A stretch of 33,852 bases of DNA. Origin: Actinomyces sp. ICM47 (GTDB lineage: Bacteria; Actinomycetota; Actinomycetes; Actinomycetales; Actinomycetaceae). Location of the stretch: positions 1 to 33,852 of the forward strand of contig NZ_ALCA01000026.1 of the NCBI RefSeq assembly GCF_000278725.1. The letters are read 5' to 3'. Shown piece by piece: positions 24,112-32,031 of this stretch (positions are counted from its first letter, which is position 1; every line of letters begins with the position of its first letter). The position numbers and the translations under genes were made by a program. A model generated the notes under the pieces. The model did not search any database. It saw only the letters and a list, made by a program, of their open reading frames with translations, and was not told where the DNA came from.

Positions 24112-24412
24112 ACCCCCATCTTCCCAGACTGCGAGGTCTTCGGGACGCTGAGTCCGCTCGGCGGTTCGTGGTGTGTATAACGCACGAGGCCGGGGCTGGG
24201 GCGGGTTGTTCACGTTCGCTGGCGGGGGAGTGCCCGATACCGTCCGGGGGTGACCTCGCTTTATCCACAGGCTACCGCGATCGGTGTCTATCCACAGGCC
24301 TGCGTTCGTGTCGCCCGCCATCCACAGGGCTGCCCGTGCGGGTAGAACCAGCCACGGCCTCGGGCGTAGCGTCCATCCTGTAACAACACCGCTTCCGCTG
24401 AAGGGAGTTCCC
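24112..24412. other. intergenic region between purB and the WXG100-like gene
   Basis: This 301-bp divergent gap holds the promoters of both genes. The main feature is three spaced copies of a TATCCACAGG-like element, annotated separately. No gene is seen in it. Confidence 0.6.
24261..24328. repeat. three spaced TATCCACAGG elements, DnaA-box-like
   Basis: TTATCCACA at 24261-24269 is an exact DnaA box. CTATCCACA (24288-24296) and CCATCCACA (24318-24326) differ at one and two positions. All are in the same orientation, all are followed by GG, and they are 27 and 30 bp apart, close to whole turns of the helix. They may bind DnaA or another regulator controlling the WXG-hydrolase locus. Confidence 0.55.
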
Positions 24413-24769
24413 ATGCCTATCGATACAGCCGCCGTTTCCGTGTCCCTTAACAGCGCCTACGCCCTCGTCGATGCTCTGCGATGCGCGCTCACGGGGTCCT
24501 CCTGCTCGCAGTGGACGGGCACGGGAGGCGATTCCTACCGCTTGCGTAAAAACGAGGTCGTGGCTCAGGCCCAGGGAGTCCTCGACGATATTCAGGCGGC
24601 GCTGGACGCCGTTCCCACCCTTGAAGCAAACGCCACCGCATTCCTCGCGAGCACCGTTGTCACAGTGGCGAACGGATGCAACACGGCAGTAGCCCTCGCA
24701 GACTTCTACGGCACCGTCCTGACTTCTGCCGCAGCCGCGGTCAGTGGCGACGTGCTAGGGAGGCGGTAA
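24413..24769 (+). CDS. small WXG100-like protein
   Basis: A 118-residue helical protein without a signal peptide. A WTG tripeptide at about 34-36, placed between two predicted amphipathic helices (SLNSAYALVDALRCAL and EVVAQAQGVLDDIQAALDAV), is the hairpin pattern of WXG100/ESAT-6-like proteins exported by type VII systems. The C-terminal third is extra and Ala/Val-rich. Start ATG 24413 has AGGGAG before it. The stop is 2 bp from the hydrolase start, so the two are cotranscribed and may be a partner-effector pair. The assignment rests on pattern, not on a database match. Confidence 0.65.
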   Translation: MPIDTAAVSVSLNSAYALVDALRCALTGSSCSQWTGTGGDSYRLRKNEVVAQAQGVLDDIQAALDAVPTLEANATAFLASTVVTVANGCNTAVALADFYGTVLTSAAAAVSGDVLGRR

Positions 24770-24771
24770 CC

Positions 24772-26427
24772 GTGGCCTTTGACCCTCATCGTCACGTCAC
24801 GGTTGCCTCCGGTGCTTTCAGTGTTGACGTGAACGAACTGAACGCCGCGCACGCGGCGCTGACCTACGAGAAGCTACTCGCAATCGGACCATCCAAAGCC
24901 GCGCTCACCTGCGCACAGTTGGAAGTCGACCTGGCCCCTTTCGATACAAACAGCGTCACCAGCGCGATCACCACCGCCCTGAGTTCCCTGGATGACCTGG
25001 GTGCCGCTGTCGATGATCTCCTGTGGAAGCTGCGTGATGCTGCACTGACCTACGACGACGCAAATAGTTTCGCCTCCCTGTGGGAGGTCGTTCCCGGCAG
25101 CGCGTCCGGTCCGCAGTTCAGCCTCCTCGGACTCGCCAGATTCGAGGCGACGGGTGGCTTCGCGGGCGCGCTGTGGAGCGCCGGTTTCCACCTGTGTCAG
25201 GACGCCGCGGCTCGACTGGGGGTTCCAGGGTTGGCGACTGTGGTCATGCCGCTTCCGGCGATGGCAACCTACTGCAGGGACCTGATGAACACCGGGATCG
25301 ACGGTCTGGAGTTTTGGAAGCATGAGGATGAGATGTCAGGCGTACAGTTTCAGCGCGACCTCGGCCGTTTCGCGTTGGACGTCAATTCCTTGCCTGTGCA
25401 TCGGGACGTCGCGCGTATTCTGGAAGGACTTGGGGTGAGTCAGGACCTCAACTCCACGTCGACGGCCTCGGCCTCGGGCTTGGCGGCGCTGACGGTGCTG
25501 GGACTTACTGCTTGCGGACTAGGGAGCGGACCGAGCTACGGGGTCGCAATCAAGGCAGCCGACGGACATACGCGCGTCCACGCTGGCGGGATCGGACTGT
25601 GGCTATGGCCCGATAGGTTTCAAGAACGAAAGGCCACGACGCTGGCATCGATGCCGGACGCTGCACCTGACATCCACTACGAGGGCGCTGCCACCAGCGC
25701 CGACGTCATCGAACACATCATCGACATGCACGGGGGAGACGCCGACAACGGCGAGATCGCCATCGAGGAACACGTGACACTGGGAGAGGATGGAACCCAG
25801 ACACGCTCATGGACCATCGACATCCGTGGCACGCAGTCCTTCGGCGCTGGGGAGAAAGGCCCGCAGGACATGCTCACCAACTTTCAAGGCGTGGGCGGCA
25901 TGGCTTCCGACCAGCTCTACGCCATCCAGAAGGCGATGGACGACGCGGGCATCGCGCCGGGCGAAGCCGTCGAATTCGCCGGACACTCCCAAGGCGGCAT
26001 CATGGCCGCCCAACTCGCCGCAAACCCGAACGTACGCTCCCGCTACAACGTCGTCTCAGTCGTCACCGCCGGATCCCCAACGGCCACCATCGCCCCCGCC
26101 GACGTACCCGTCCTGTCCTACGAGAACTCCGGCGACATCGTCCCCGGCCTCGACGGCTACGCCACACAGGGGGATAACGTCACCACCGTCATGTTCCGCG
26201 ACTACGAAGCCACGTGCGACATCTCCGACCCCGTCCCGTGCTCACACTCCGCCTCCGTCTACGTCGACGAGATCAGGAGTTCCCTGAGCGCAGCCACGGC
26301 CTCGTCCGACCCGGGCCTTGGCGCACTCGCGGTCGCCGAGGCCCGCCGCACCCACGCGCTCGGCCTCACCGAGCGCACCCAGACCACGATCCACCACTAC
26401 CAAACGAGGCGCATCACCGACAAGTGA
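24772..26427 (+). CDS. GHSQGG alpha/beta hydrolase with helical, WXG-like N-terminal region
   Basis: A 551-residue protein. Residues 1-110 are helical and resemble the N-terminal targeting regions of type VII substrates (KLRDAALTYDDANSF near 86-100). A middle region of uncertain fold has a hydrophobic stretch at about 236-250. The C-terminal hydrolase has RSWTIDIRGTQS at 345-356, AGHSQGG (S406), D455/D461 in SGDIVPGLDG and H492 in CSHSASVY. It shares the order and spacing of these elements with the 19816-21297 protein. It starts at GTG 24772 after AGGGAGG. A secreted lipase or toxin role is plausible; no immunity gene was recognised nearby. Confidence 0.8.
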   Translation: MAFDPHRHVTVASGAFSVDVNELNAAHAALTYEKLLAIGPSKAALTCAQLEVDLAPFDTNSVTSAITTALSSLDDLGAAVDDLLWKLRDAALTYDDANSFASLWEVVPGSASGPQFSLLGLARFEATGGFAGALWSAGFHLCQDAAARLGVPGLATVVMPLPAMATYCRDLMNTGIDGLEFWKHEDEMSGVQFQRDLGRFALDVNSLPVHRDVARILEGLGVSQDLNSTSTASASGLAALTVLGLTACGLGSGPSYGVAIKAADGHTRVHAGGIGLWLWPDRFQERKATTLASMPDAAPDIHYEGAATSADVIEHIIDMHGGDADNGEIAIEEHVTLGEDGTQTRSWTIDIRGTQSFGAGEKGPQDMLTNFQGVGGMASDQLYAIQKAMDDAGIAPGEAVEFAGHSQGGIMAAQLAANPNVRSRYNVVSVVTAGSPTATIAPADVPVLSYENSGDIVPGLDGYATQGDNVTTVMFRDYEATCDISDPVPCSHSASVYVDEIRSSLSAATASSDPGLGALAVAEARRTHALGLTERTQTTIHHYQTRRITDK

Positions 26428-26436
26428 TGCGCCTCG
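26405..26436 (+). terminator. terminator overlapping the hydrolase stop codon
   Basis: CGAGGCGCATCAC (26405-26417) pairs perfectly with 26424-26436 across 6 nt. The stem includes the last codons and the TGA, so the reading frame and the terminator share bases. It could also serve the convergent 4-TM gene. Confidence 0.75.
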
Positions 26437-26453
26437 AGAAAGGGGAAGCCAGC

Positions 26454-26840
26454 TCAGTCGCGGGTGTCCTTCTTGTCATGCAGGACCCCCGACACGACGG
26501 AGGCCACCACCGACGTGATGACCGCACCTGTCAGGCAGGACAAGAAGCCACCCGTCGTCATAGGAATGCCCAGCGACGTGGACAGCCAGCCCGTCAGCGC
26601 GAAGAGCAACGAGTTGGTCACCAGTGCAAACAGGCCGAAGGTGAGGAGGTACAGAGGGAAGGCCAGCGTCTTGACGACGGGCTTAATGATCGAGTTCACC
26701 AGCGTGAACACGAAAGCGATGACGGCGAGGGCGATCACGGTTTCTGATGCCGTCGTCGACGTGATGGAGATAGACGGAACCAGGAGGGTCGTGACCCACA
26801 GTCCGGCCATCGTGGCAACAAGTCGAGCAATGAAATCCAT
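26454..26840 (-). CDS. phage-holin-family-4-like small membrane protein (YvlD-like)
   Basis: A 128-residue protein with four predicted membrane helices: IARLVATMAGLWVTTLLV, ETVIALAVIAFVFTLVNSI, LAFPLYLLTFGLFALVTNSL and a last one ending in AVITSVVASVVSGVL, followed by a short charged tail. This matches the YvlD/phage holin 4_2 family (PF04020), which despite its name is mostly chromosomal and of unknown function. ATG 26840 (MDFIARLV) fits the family start better than an upstream Met. It diverges from the aminotransferase across 65 bp. Confidence 0.85.
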   Translation of the reverse strand: MDFIARLVATMAGLWVTTLLVPSISITSTTASETVIALAVIAFVFTLVNSIIKPVVKTLAFPLYLLTFGLFALVTNSLLFALTGWLSTSLGIPMTTGGFLSCLTGAVITSVVASVVSGVLHDKKDTRD

Positions 26841-26905
26841 CTGCTCATTCTTGCGCAGTGGGACGTTGCTTGCACGGCACACCCCCATGGGATAGGACTA
26901 CACAC

Positions 26906-27970
26906 ATGAGCAACCTGCGCTTTCGGCCCGCCGTCCTCTCCCTACCTCGCTACAAGCCCAGCAAGTCCGCGCCCGACGCCGTCAAAATCTCATCCAACGA
27001 GATGCCGACCCCGCCCAGCCCGGCCGTGCTGGAAGCGATCGCCCGCGAGCTCCAGACGATCAACCGTTACCCCGACCTGACCGCCGCGCCCCTGCGCGAA
27101 GCCCTCGGGAACCGCTTCGGCGTGGGTGCGGACCAGGTGTGTGTCGGTACCGGCTCCTCGGCGATCCTCGTCGCTGCGCTGTCCGCCGTGTGCCAGCCGG
27201 GCACCCAGGTCGTCTTCCCGTGGCGCTCCTTCGAGTCCTACCCGATCGCCGTCCCGACCGTGGGGGCCGACCCCGTTCCCGTGCCACTCCTCCCGGATGG
27301 CAGCCACGACCTCGTCGCCATGCGCGAGGCCATCACGGATGACACTGTCGCGCTCATCCTCTGTTCTCCCAACAACCCGACCGGCCCCGCCCTCACCTAC
27401 GAGGAGATCGCCTCCTTCGTCGCTGATGCCCCCGACGACGTCATGATCATCGTCGACGAGGCCTACATCGATTTTGCGACCAAACCCGGCGTGCGCACCG
27501 CGGTCCCGCTCATCGAGACCCACCCCAACGTTGTTGTCATGCGGACCTTCTCTAAGGCACACGCCCTGGCTGGCGTACGCGTCGGCTACGCTATCGGCGA
27601 TGCCGAGGTCATCGGCGCGATTCAGTCCCTCCTCGTGCCCTTCGGCGTCAACTCCCTCGCGCTCGCCGCTGCCCTGGCCTCGCTCGCAGACGCAGAGGGT
27701 GTTCAGCGCGCGGTCGCCGACATCGTCGCTGAACGCGAACGTATCGTTCCCGCCCTGCGCGACCTCGGATACGACATCCCCGACACGCAGTCGAACTTCT
27801 ACCTGCTGCGCGGAAGCGTCTACGGCCTCGTCGACGAATGCGCCCGCGTCGGCCTCATCGTGCGTCCCTTCCGCGAAGGCGTGCGTGTCTCCGTGGGCAG
27901 CCGCGAGCAGAATGACCTCTTCTATTCGGTAGCCGCCGAGTTCGCGCGCACCCACGGAATCAGCGCGTAG
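26906..27970 (+). CDS. HisC/Pat-type PLP aminotransferase
   Basis: A 354-residue fold-type I aminotransferase. Features include KISSNEMPTPPSP, GTGSSAILVAALSAV, SPNNPTGPAL, DEAYIDFA and TFSKAHALAGVRVGYA, with the PLP-binding Lys at about 217. It fits histidinol-phosphate aminotransferase (HisC) and the related aromatic or phenylalanine aminotransferase Pat of actinobacteria; these cannot be separated by sequence reading. It could supply the last step of phenylalanine synthesis downstream of the PheA product, though the genes are 22 kb apart. Start ATG 26906 follows TAGGAC (7 nt, an imperfect -10 box). Confidence 0.88.
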   Translation: MSNLRFRPAVLSLPRYKPSKSAPDAVKISSNEMPTPPSPAVLEAIARELQTINRYPDLTAAPLREALGNRFGVGADQVCVGTGSSAILVAALSAVCQPGTQVVFPWRSFESYPIAVPTVGADPVPVPLLPDGSHDLVAMREAITDDTVALILCSPNNPTGPALTYEEIASFVADAPDDVMIIVDEAYIDFATKPGVRTAVPLIETHPNVVVMRTFSKAHALAGVRVGYAIGDAEVIGAIQSLLVPFGVNSLALAAALASLADAEGVQRAVADIVAERERIVPALRDLGYDIPDTQSNFYLLRGSVYGLVDECARVGLIVRPFREGVRVSVGSREQNDLFYSVAAEFARTHGISA

Positions 27971-27981
27971 GTACCTGTTAA

Positions 27982-28019
27982 CGCGTGGGCGCGCCCGATC
28001 AGTCGGACACGCCCACGCG
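27982..28019. terminator. bidirectional hairpin between convergent genes
   Basis: CGCGTGGGCG (27982-27991) and CGCCCACGCG (28010-28019) form a perfect 10-bp stem with an 18-nt loop, between the aminotransferase and the YwiC-like gene. Confidence 0.65.
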
Positions 28020-28033
28020 GCAGGCGGATGCGG

Positions 28034-28936
28034 TTATGGGATCAGCAGCACCACGAACAGCAGAGCCGACCAAGCGATCTCGGTGAAGCCGATCAACCTG
28101 GGGGAGAGGGGACGCTTTCGGGTGCGGCTCAGCGTCGGCATCACCCACGCGCGCGCCGTCAGGCACACCCACACGAGGGCGGGCCAGATCGATAGCGCGC
28201 CGAACCACCACGCTGCGGTCACGCCGAGCGTGCAACAAGCGTGAAACAGTGTCGCCCCCATCGCCCAGCGCGGGTCCTTGCGGCCGCGGATCATCGAGCG
28301 CACCAGCGGCACCGTGCCAACATAGTGCAGCGTGAACACCGTGCACGCTGCCCACGCGTGCGGGGTCACCGCCGCCGGCGAGCCATCTGCTGTCGCCAGT
28401 GCGAAAGCGACGGGACCCATGATGCCGCCCGCCAGGATCGAGGCCGCGCGGGCACCCAGGGAGCGCTCGCGCCCCTTCCACACGAGGAAAAGCGCGGACG
28501 AGGCCAAGGGAGCGAACACGATTGCCCACCACAGTAGCTGCGGGCGCATCGCCAGGAGGGTGATGCCGGGGATCGCTGCGAGGACGCTGTAGGTCAGGAT
28601 CGCGGGCACGATGCGACCGCGGCGCTTCGTAGGGGTCTTGACCCACAGACACACGGCCGAGAACATCTGGAACGCCATTGCCCACGCCACCAGCATGAGG
28701 ACGACCATCCATACGAAGGTCAGGGACAGTGCCCATCCGAGCAGCGGTGGGAGGGCCATCATCGTCCATGCGCCGTGCTGGTCGGAGATCCAGCCCTTGC
28801 GCTGTAATTCGCGCATGCGGGGATTCTTATGGTGTCGCGTTTTTGGGCGGCTGTGGGAATGCCTGCACGTATCGTCCGGGGACGTCTGCTGGGGGTGAGC
28901 GGGGGCGGAGTCAGTCGTTGGCGCGACACTGTGCAT
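28034..28936 (-). CDS. YwiC-like membrane protein
   Basis: A 300-residue polytopic membrane protein. The family mark is GWISDQHGAW at 48-57 followed by a Pro/Gly-rich helix and about eight hydrophobic segments; YwiC-like proteins (PF14256) have no established biochemical role. The first 40 residues are polar and His/Pro/Arg-rich and precede the conserved region. ATG 28936 is preferred because TAAACT lies 6 nt before it on the minus strand, giving a leaderless start; an internal Met at 28816 is the alternative and has no upstream signal. Confidence 0.82.
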   Translation of the reverse strand: MHSVAPTTDSAPAHPQQTSPDDTCRHSHSRPKTRHHKNPRMRELQRKGWISDQHGAWTMMALPPLLGWALSLTFVWMVVLMLVAWAMAFQMFSAVCLWVKTPTKRRGRIVPAILTYSVLAAIPGITLLAMRPQLLWWAIVFAPLASSALFLVWKGRERSLGARAASILAGGIMGPVAFALATADGSPAAVTPHAWAACTVFTLHYVGTVPLVRSMIRGRKDPRWAMGATLFHACCTLGVTAAWWFGALSIWPALVWVCLTARAWVMPTLSRTRKRPLSPRLIGFTEIAWSALLFVVLLIP

Positions 28937-29029
28937 AGCCTTAGTTTAGTGAAGTGGCCTTGTGAGTCTCAATACTGAACTGATCACAACGTGAGACGCG
29001 GAAGGGAAAAATTCAACAATCGGTGAAAT

Positions 29030-30019
29030 ATGGGTGGCATGTCCACATCAGATACAGTCACCACTCAGTCTCCTTCGCTTTCCTCCGAAGATCGCAGCGC
29101 GCGCATCGCCGTGACGGTCTTCCCGCTGCTGATCCTGGCAGCATTCGCGATCGCCATGGTCACTCCCGCGACCTTCAAGCCGCTGGCCCCCGGCGTCAGC
29201 TGGGCACTGGGCGTCATCATGTTCGGCATGGGCCTGACCCTGACGATTCCCGACTTTGGACTCATCGTGAAGCGTCCTCTACCCGTGCTCGTGGGTGTTG
29301 TCGCCCAGTACCTGATCATGCCCCTCGTCGGCTGGATCCTGTGCTACGTGTTCCGCCTACCCGACGCGGTCGCGGTCGGCGTGATCCTCGTCGGCTGCGC
29401 GCCCGGTGGTACGGCCTCGAACGTGATCTCCTATCTGGCGAAAGCGGACGTCGCGCTGTCGGTCACCATGACCTCGATTTCGACTCTGCTCGCGCCCCTC
29501 ATGACGCCGCTGCTCACCGCCTGGCTGGTCGGCTCGCGTATGCCGGTGGATGGCGCAGCGATGGCGCAGAACATCCTGCTGATGGTCCTCGCTCCCGTGC
29601 TTGGAGGCTTTATCGTTCGCTTCGTCGCGGGCCAGCTCGTGGAGAAGATCCTGCCGCTCCTGCCCTGGATCTCGGTGTTGGGCATCTGCTACGTGCTGCT
29701 CGTCGTGTCGGGGTCGGTCGACAAGATCCTGACGTCTGGTGCCCTCATCATCGCGGTGGTCATCTGCCACAACCTGCTGGGCTACCTCTTCGGCTACCTG
29801 GCTGGACGCGTCGGAGGCGGCTCCGATAAGGCTGCGCGCACGACCGCGATCGAGGTCGGTATGCAGAATTCCGCGCTGGCCGCGACGCTGGCGAAGACCC
29901 ACTTCGCCGCCACCCCAGAAACTGCGCTCCCGGCGGCCGTCTTCTCCGTCTGGCACAACCTGTCTGGTGCACTACTGGCGACGTTCTTCCGTCGCTGGAA
30001 GAACGGTGGTCAGGCCTGA
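29030..30019 (+). CDS. bile acid:sodium symporter (BASS) family transporter
   Basis: A 329-residue membrane protein with the BASS pattern: an early helix pair (GVIMFGMGLTLTIPDF), the first substrate-binding repeat GCAPGGTASNVISYLAKADVA around 123-143, and the inverted second repeat EVGMQNSALAATLAK near the C-terminus. About ten helices. Members transport organic acids, pantothenate or precursors with Na+; the substrate here is open. ATG 29030 has GGTGA a few bases upstream; an ATG at 29039 is also possible. It diverges from the YwiC-like gene, with an inverted GTCTCA/TGAGAC pair in the gap. Confidence 0.9.
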   Translation: MGGMSTSDTVTTQSPSLSSEDRSARIAVTVFPLLILAAFAIAMVTPATFKPLAPGVSWALGVIMFGMGLTLTIPDFGLIVKRPLPVLVGVVAQYLIMPLVGWILCYVFRLPDAVAVGVILVGCAPGGTASNVISYLAKADVALSVTMTSISTLLAPLMTPLLTAWLVGSRMPVDGAAMAQNILLMVLAPVLGGFIVRFVAGQLVEKILPLLPWISVLGICYVLLVVSGSVDKILTSGALIIAVVICHNLLGYLFGYLAGRVGGGSDKAARTTAIEVGMQNSALAATLAKTHFAATPETALPAAVFSVWHNLSGALLATFFRRWKNGGQA

Positions 30020-30099
30020 AGTGACGAGGCCTGGGTGCCCGCGGGCACTCATGCCGCGCGGATGGGTGGGGTTGGCGCGTAGATACAGCCCACGCAGAT

Positions 30100-30140
30100 A
30101 GAGAAAGAGGGACGACCCTGCGGGTCGTCCCTCTTTCTCT
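30100..30140. terminator. strong bidirectional terminator
   Basis: A perfect 19-bp stem (30100-30118 with 30122-30140, 3-nt loop) containing GAGGGACGACCC has pyrimidine-rich tails on both sides. It ends the BASS gene and the convergent lipoprotein gene. Confidence 0.85.
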
Positions 30141-30162
30141 TGCTGACTATGCCAGTGGCACA

Positions 30163-30660
30163 TCAGTTACTGGTCGACATAAGTCCGCACGTGGCGAAGA
30201 GTTCATTCTGGTGGGTGCTCACGTCGTTGACCGCCTGCGTGTATTCGTTCAGTCCGGACCCGTTCGTGGTGGAGATGGCGGCGGCCTTCTCGCCAGCGTT
30301 GCGCCAGTCAGCAGTGACCTGGTCGACAGACTTCTTGATGTCCTCGTTGGAGATCTTCTCGGATGCCGTCGCGTAGGCGTCCGCAATCGAGTCGAACGCG
30401 TTCTTGATGCTGGCGGGGTCAGTGCCCATCTCTGAAGTAGCGCTCGTCACGGTTTCGCTGGCGTCTGCCATCGCCTTTTCGATTTCCTTGCAAGCGTCTT
30501 CCTTGGACTGGTTGCCAGCAGGGGCAGTGTTCTGGGTGGCAGTGGAGCTGGACTCCGACGAGGGGGTGGCGGACGAGGAGTTAGCCTTCTCGCCACCGCA
30601 CGCGGCCAGGCTGAGCGGCATCAGGGTGATAAGCATGGCGGCTGCGATGCGCTGTTTCAT
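30163..30660 (-). CDS. lipoprotein paralogue 1 (most divergent)
   Basis: A 165-residue secreted lipoprotein. The signal peptide MKQRIAAAMLITLMPLSLAA ends at a lipobox with C21. A Ser/Thr-rich linker of about 27 residues precedes the mature domain, which the other copies lack. ACKEIEKA (C57) and TCGL near the C-terminus give the second and third cysteines, and AYATASEKISNEDIKKS matches the central helical motif of the family in weaker form. Minus strand, AAAGGAG before the ATG. It is the most diverged member and lies nearest the BASS gene. Function unknown. Confidence 0.85.
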   Translation of the reverse strand: MKQRIAAAMLITLMPLSLAACGGEKANSSSATPSSESSSTATQNTAPAGNQSKEDACKEIEKAMADASETVTSATSEMGTDPASIKNAFDSIADAYATASEKISNEDIKKSVDQVTADWRNAGEKAAAISTTNGSGLNEYTQAVNDVSTHQNELFATCGLMSTSN

Positions 30661-30808
30661 GGGTTCTCCTTTGAAAGCATGGAAGGATACGCTAAAAGTC
30701 TAGCCGGGTGGTTAAAGTTGGGCAAAACTCCCTGTGTGAAGGGCGGTCTTCCCCTATGCTCCGCGTCTCTTTGCTTGGAAAGGCATGCGTTTACGCCTGG
30801 GAAAAGAT

Positions 30809-30839
30809 GGGTGGGGTGACCATGAAGGCCGCCCCACCC
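30809..30839 (-). terminator. terminator of lipoprotein 2
   Basis: GGGTGGGG (30809-30816) and CCCCACCC (30832-30839) pair; on the minus strand ATCTTTTCCC follows. Confidence 0.65.
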
Positions 30840-30866
30840 GGTATCGCATGCATGGTTAGTGACGGG

Positions 30867-31259
30867 TCACTGTCCGGTGCCCCAGTCGAAGCCGCAGAGG
30901 TCGTTCAGCGCCTTTCCATGGTTTGACATGTCTGTCATGAGGTCAGGGCCACCCGTCGAAGCGCCGGGCGACTTCGTAGCGTCGCGAAGCTTCTCAAGGT
31001 CTTCAATAAGAGGGGTGAAGGCAGCCTTGACCTTCTTATTGGTGATCTTCTTGTTGGCTTTCTTGTAGGTCTTGATGATCTGGTCCAAACTGTCCCGGAT
31101 GTCGTCAGGGGAAGTGCCCTTGATCTTGGCGCTTTTGTTGGCGCTGACAGCTGCCTTCTGGATATGTTTGCAAGCGGCTTCCTTGGATTGGGCACCGCAG
31201 GCGGCCAAGCCGAAGGGGAAAACGAGGATGAGGGCAGCGGCGATGAGGCGACGCTTCAT
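30867..31259 (-). CDS. lipoprotein paralogue 2
   Basis: A 130-residue lipoprotein with the same signal peptide length and C21 lipobox (GLAAC). The mature part begins QSKEAACKHIQKA (C30), has the central TYKKANKKITNKKVKAAF motif and ends LNDLCGFDWGTGQ. The two mature cysteines could form a disulfide. Lys-rich helices dominate. AAAGGAG precedes ATG 31259; a longer upstream frame would remove the signal peptide from the N-terminus and is rejected. It has its own promoter region, with a TACACTTCCAC element like those of the other copies. Confidence 0.88.
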   Translation of the reverse strand: MKRRLIAAALILVFPFGLAACGAQSKEAACKHIQKAAVSANKSAKIKGTSPDDIRDSLDQIIKTYKKANKKITNKKVKAAFTPLIEDLEKLRDATKSPGASTGGPDLMTDMSNHGKALNDLCGFDWGTGQ

Positions 31260-31479
31260 GCTGGCTCCTTTGAGAGCGTTGATGGACATAGTGGAAGTGT
31301 AGGGGAGTGGTCCCGGCGATGTACAACTCGCCACATGGCGAGCGGGTAACCGACGAGGTATGGGTGCGGTACGAGGCCTGTGTGGCGTAGGTTGTCATGG
31401 TCAGATTTTTCATGGCGCGAGGAAAAGCATGCCTCGGGTTGTCCCTCCCGATAGACTCAACGGAGTCGTCATTGGCGCA

Positions 31480-31893
31480 TCAGCTTCCAATGTTCCATCC
31501 GAAGCCGCACAGATCGCTGAGTTTCTTCCCGTGATTCTCCATGTCTGTCATGGCACTGTCGAACTCGCTGGAAGAGAACGTGGTATCGCCGTCGTCATAG
31601 AGTTTGATGATCCTCTCCATGTCAGCGATGAAGCTCTGAAAAACAGGCTTAACCTTCTTGTTCTTGACCTTCTTTGAGGCCTTTTTGTAGGTAGAGGTCA
31701 GGTCAGCCATCCGGTCCCTGAGGACCTTCGGATCTCTGCTGGTGGTCTGCCCGTTCTTTTGTGCCTGCTCGCTGGCGCTAGCCGCAGCATTGTCGATCTC
31801 ATGACAGGCGGCTGCCTTGGATTGAGAGCCGCAGGCGGCCATGCCGAAGGGGAAAACGAGGACGAGGGCGGCAGCAATGAGGCGACGCTTCAT
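31480..31893 (-). CDS. lipoprotein paralogue 3
   Basis: A 137-residue lipoprotein with signal peptide ending GMAAC (C21), then QSKAAACHEIDNA (C30), central TYKKASKKVKNKKVKPVF, a polar DDGDTTFSSSEFDSAMTD insertion and a C-terminal LSDLCGFGWNIGS. It is close to copies 2 and 4 in the signal peptide and in the N-terminal mature part. TTTAGGAAT precedes the ATG. A small plus-strand CGAGG/CCTCG hairpin lies in the gap behind it. Confidence 0.88.
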   Translation of the reverse strand: MKRRLIAAALVLVFPFGMAACGSQSKAAACHEIDNAAASASEQAQKNGQTTSRDPKVLRDRMADLTSTYKKASKKVKNKKVKPVFQSFIADMERIIKLYDDGDTTFSSSEFDSAMTDMENHGKKLSDLCGFGWNIGS

Positions 31894-31973
31894 GGGAATT
31901 CCTAAAGGGTGGGTCGATGGTCTCGCGGCAGAGGGGCAATATCGATGACCGCGACAGTGACGCTGGTGGTGGA

Positions 31974-32006
31974 CGGGGAGGGCACCCGGTTGGGCGTCCC
32001 TCCCCG
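31974..32006. terminator. hairpin downstream of lipoprotein 4
   Basis: CGGGGAGGG (31974-31982) pairs with CCCTCCCCG (31998-32006). No clear T-tract follows on the minus strand, so termination is less certain. Confidence 0.45.
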
Positions 32007-32031
32007 CATGGCTGATGGTGTCAGCGAAGTA

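Noticed and set aside
26454..26840. Prophage remnant based on the holin-like protein
   Set aside because: The YvlD/PF04020 family is common on chromosomes, and no other phage gene is nearby.
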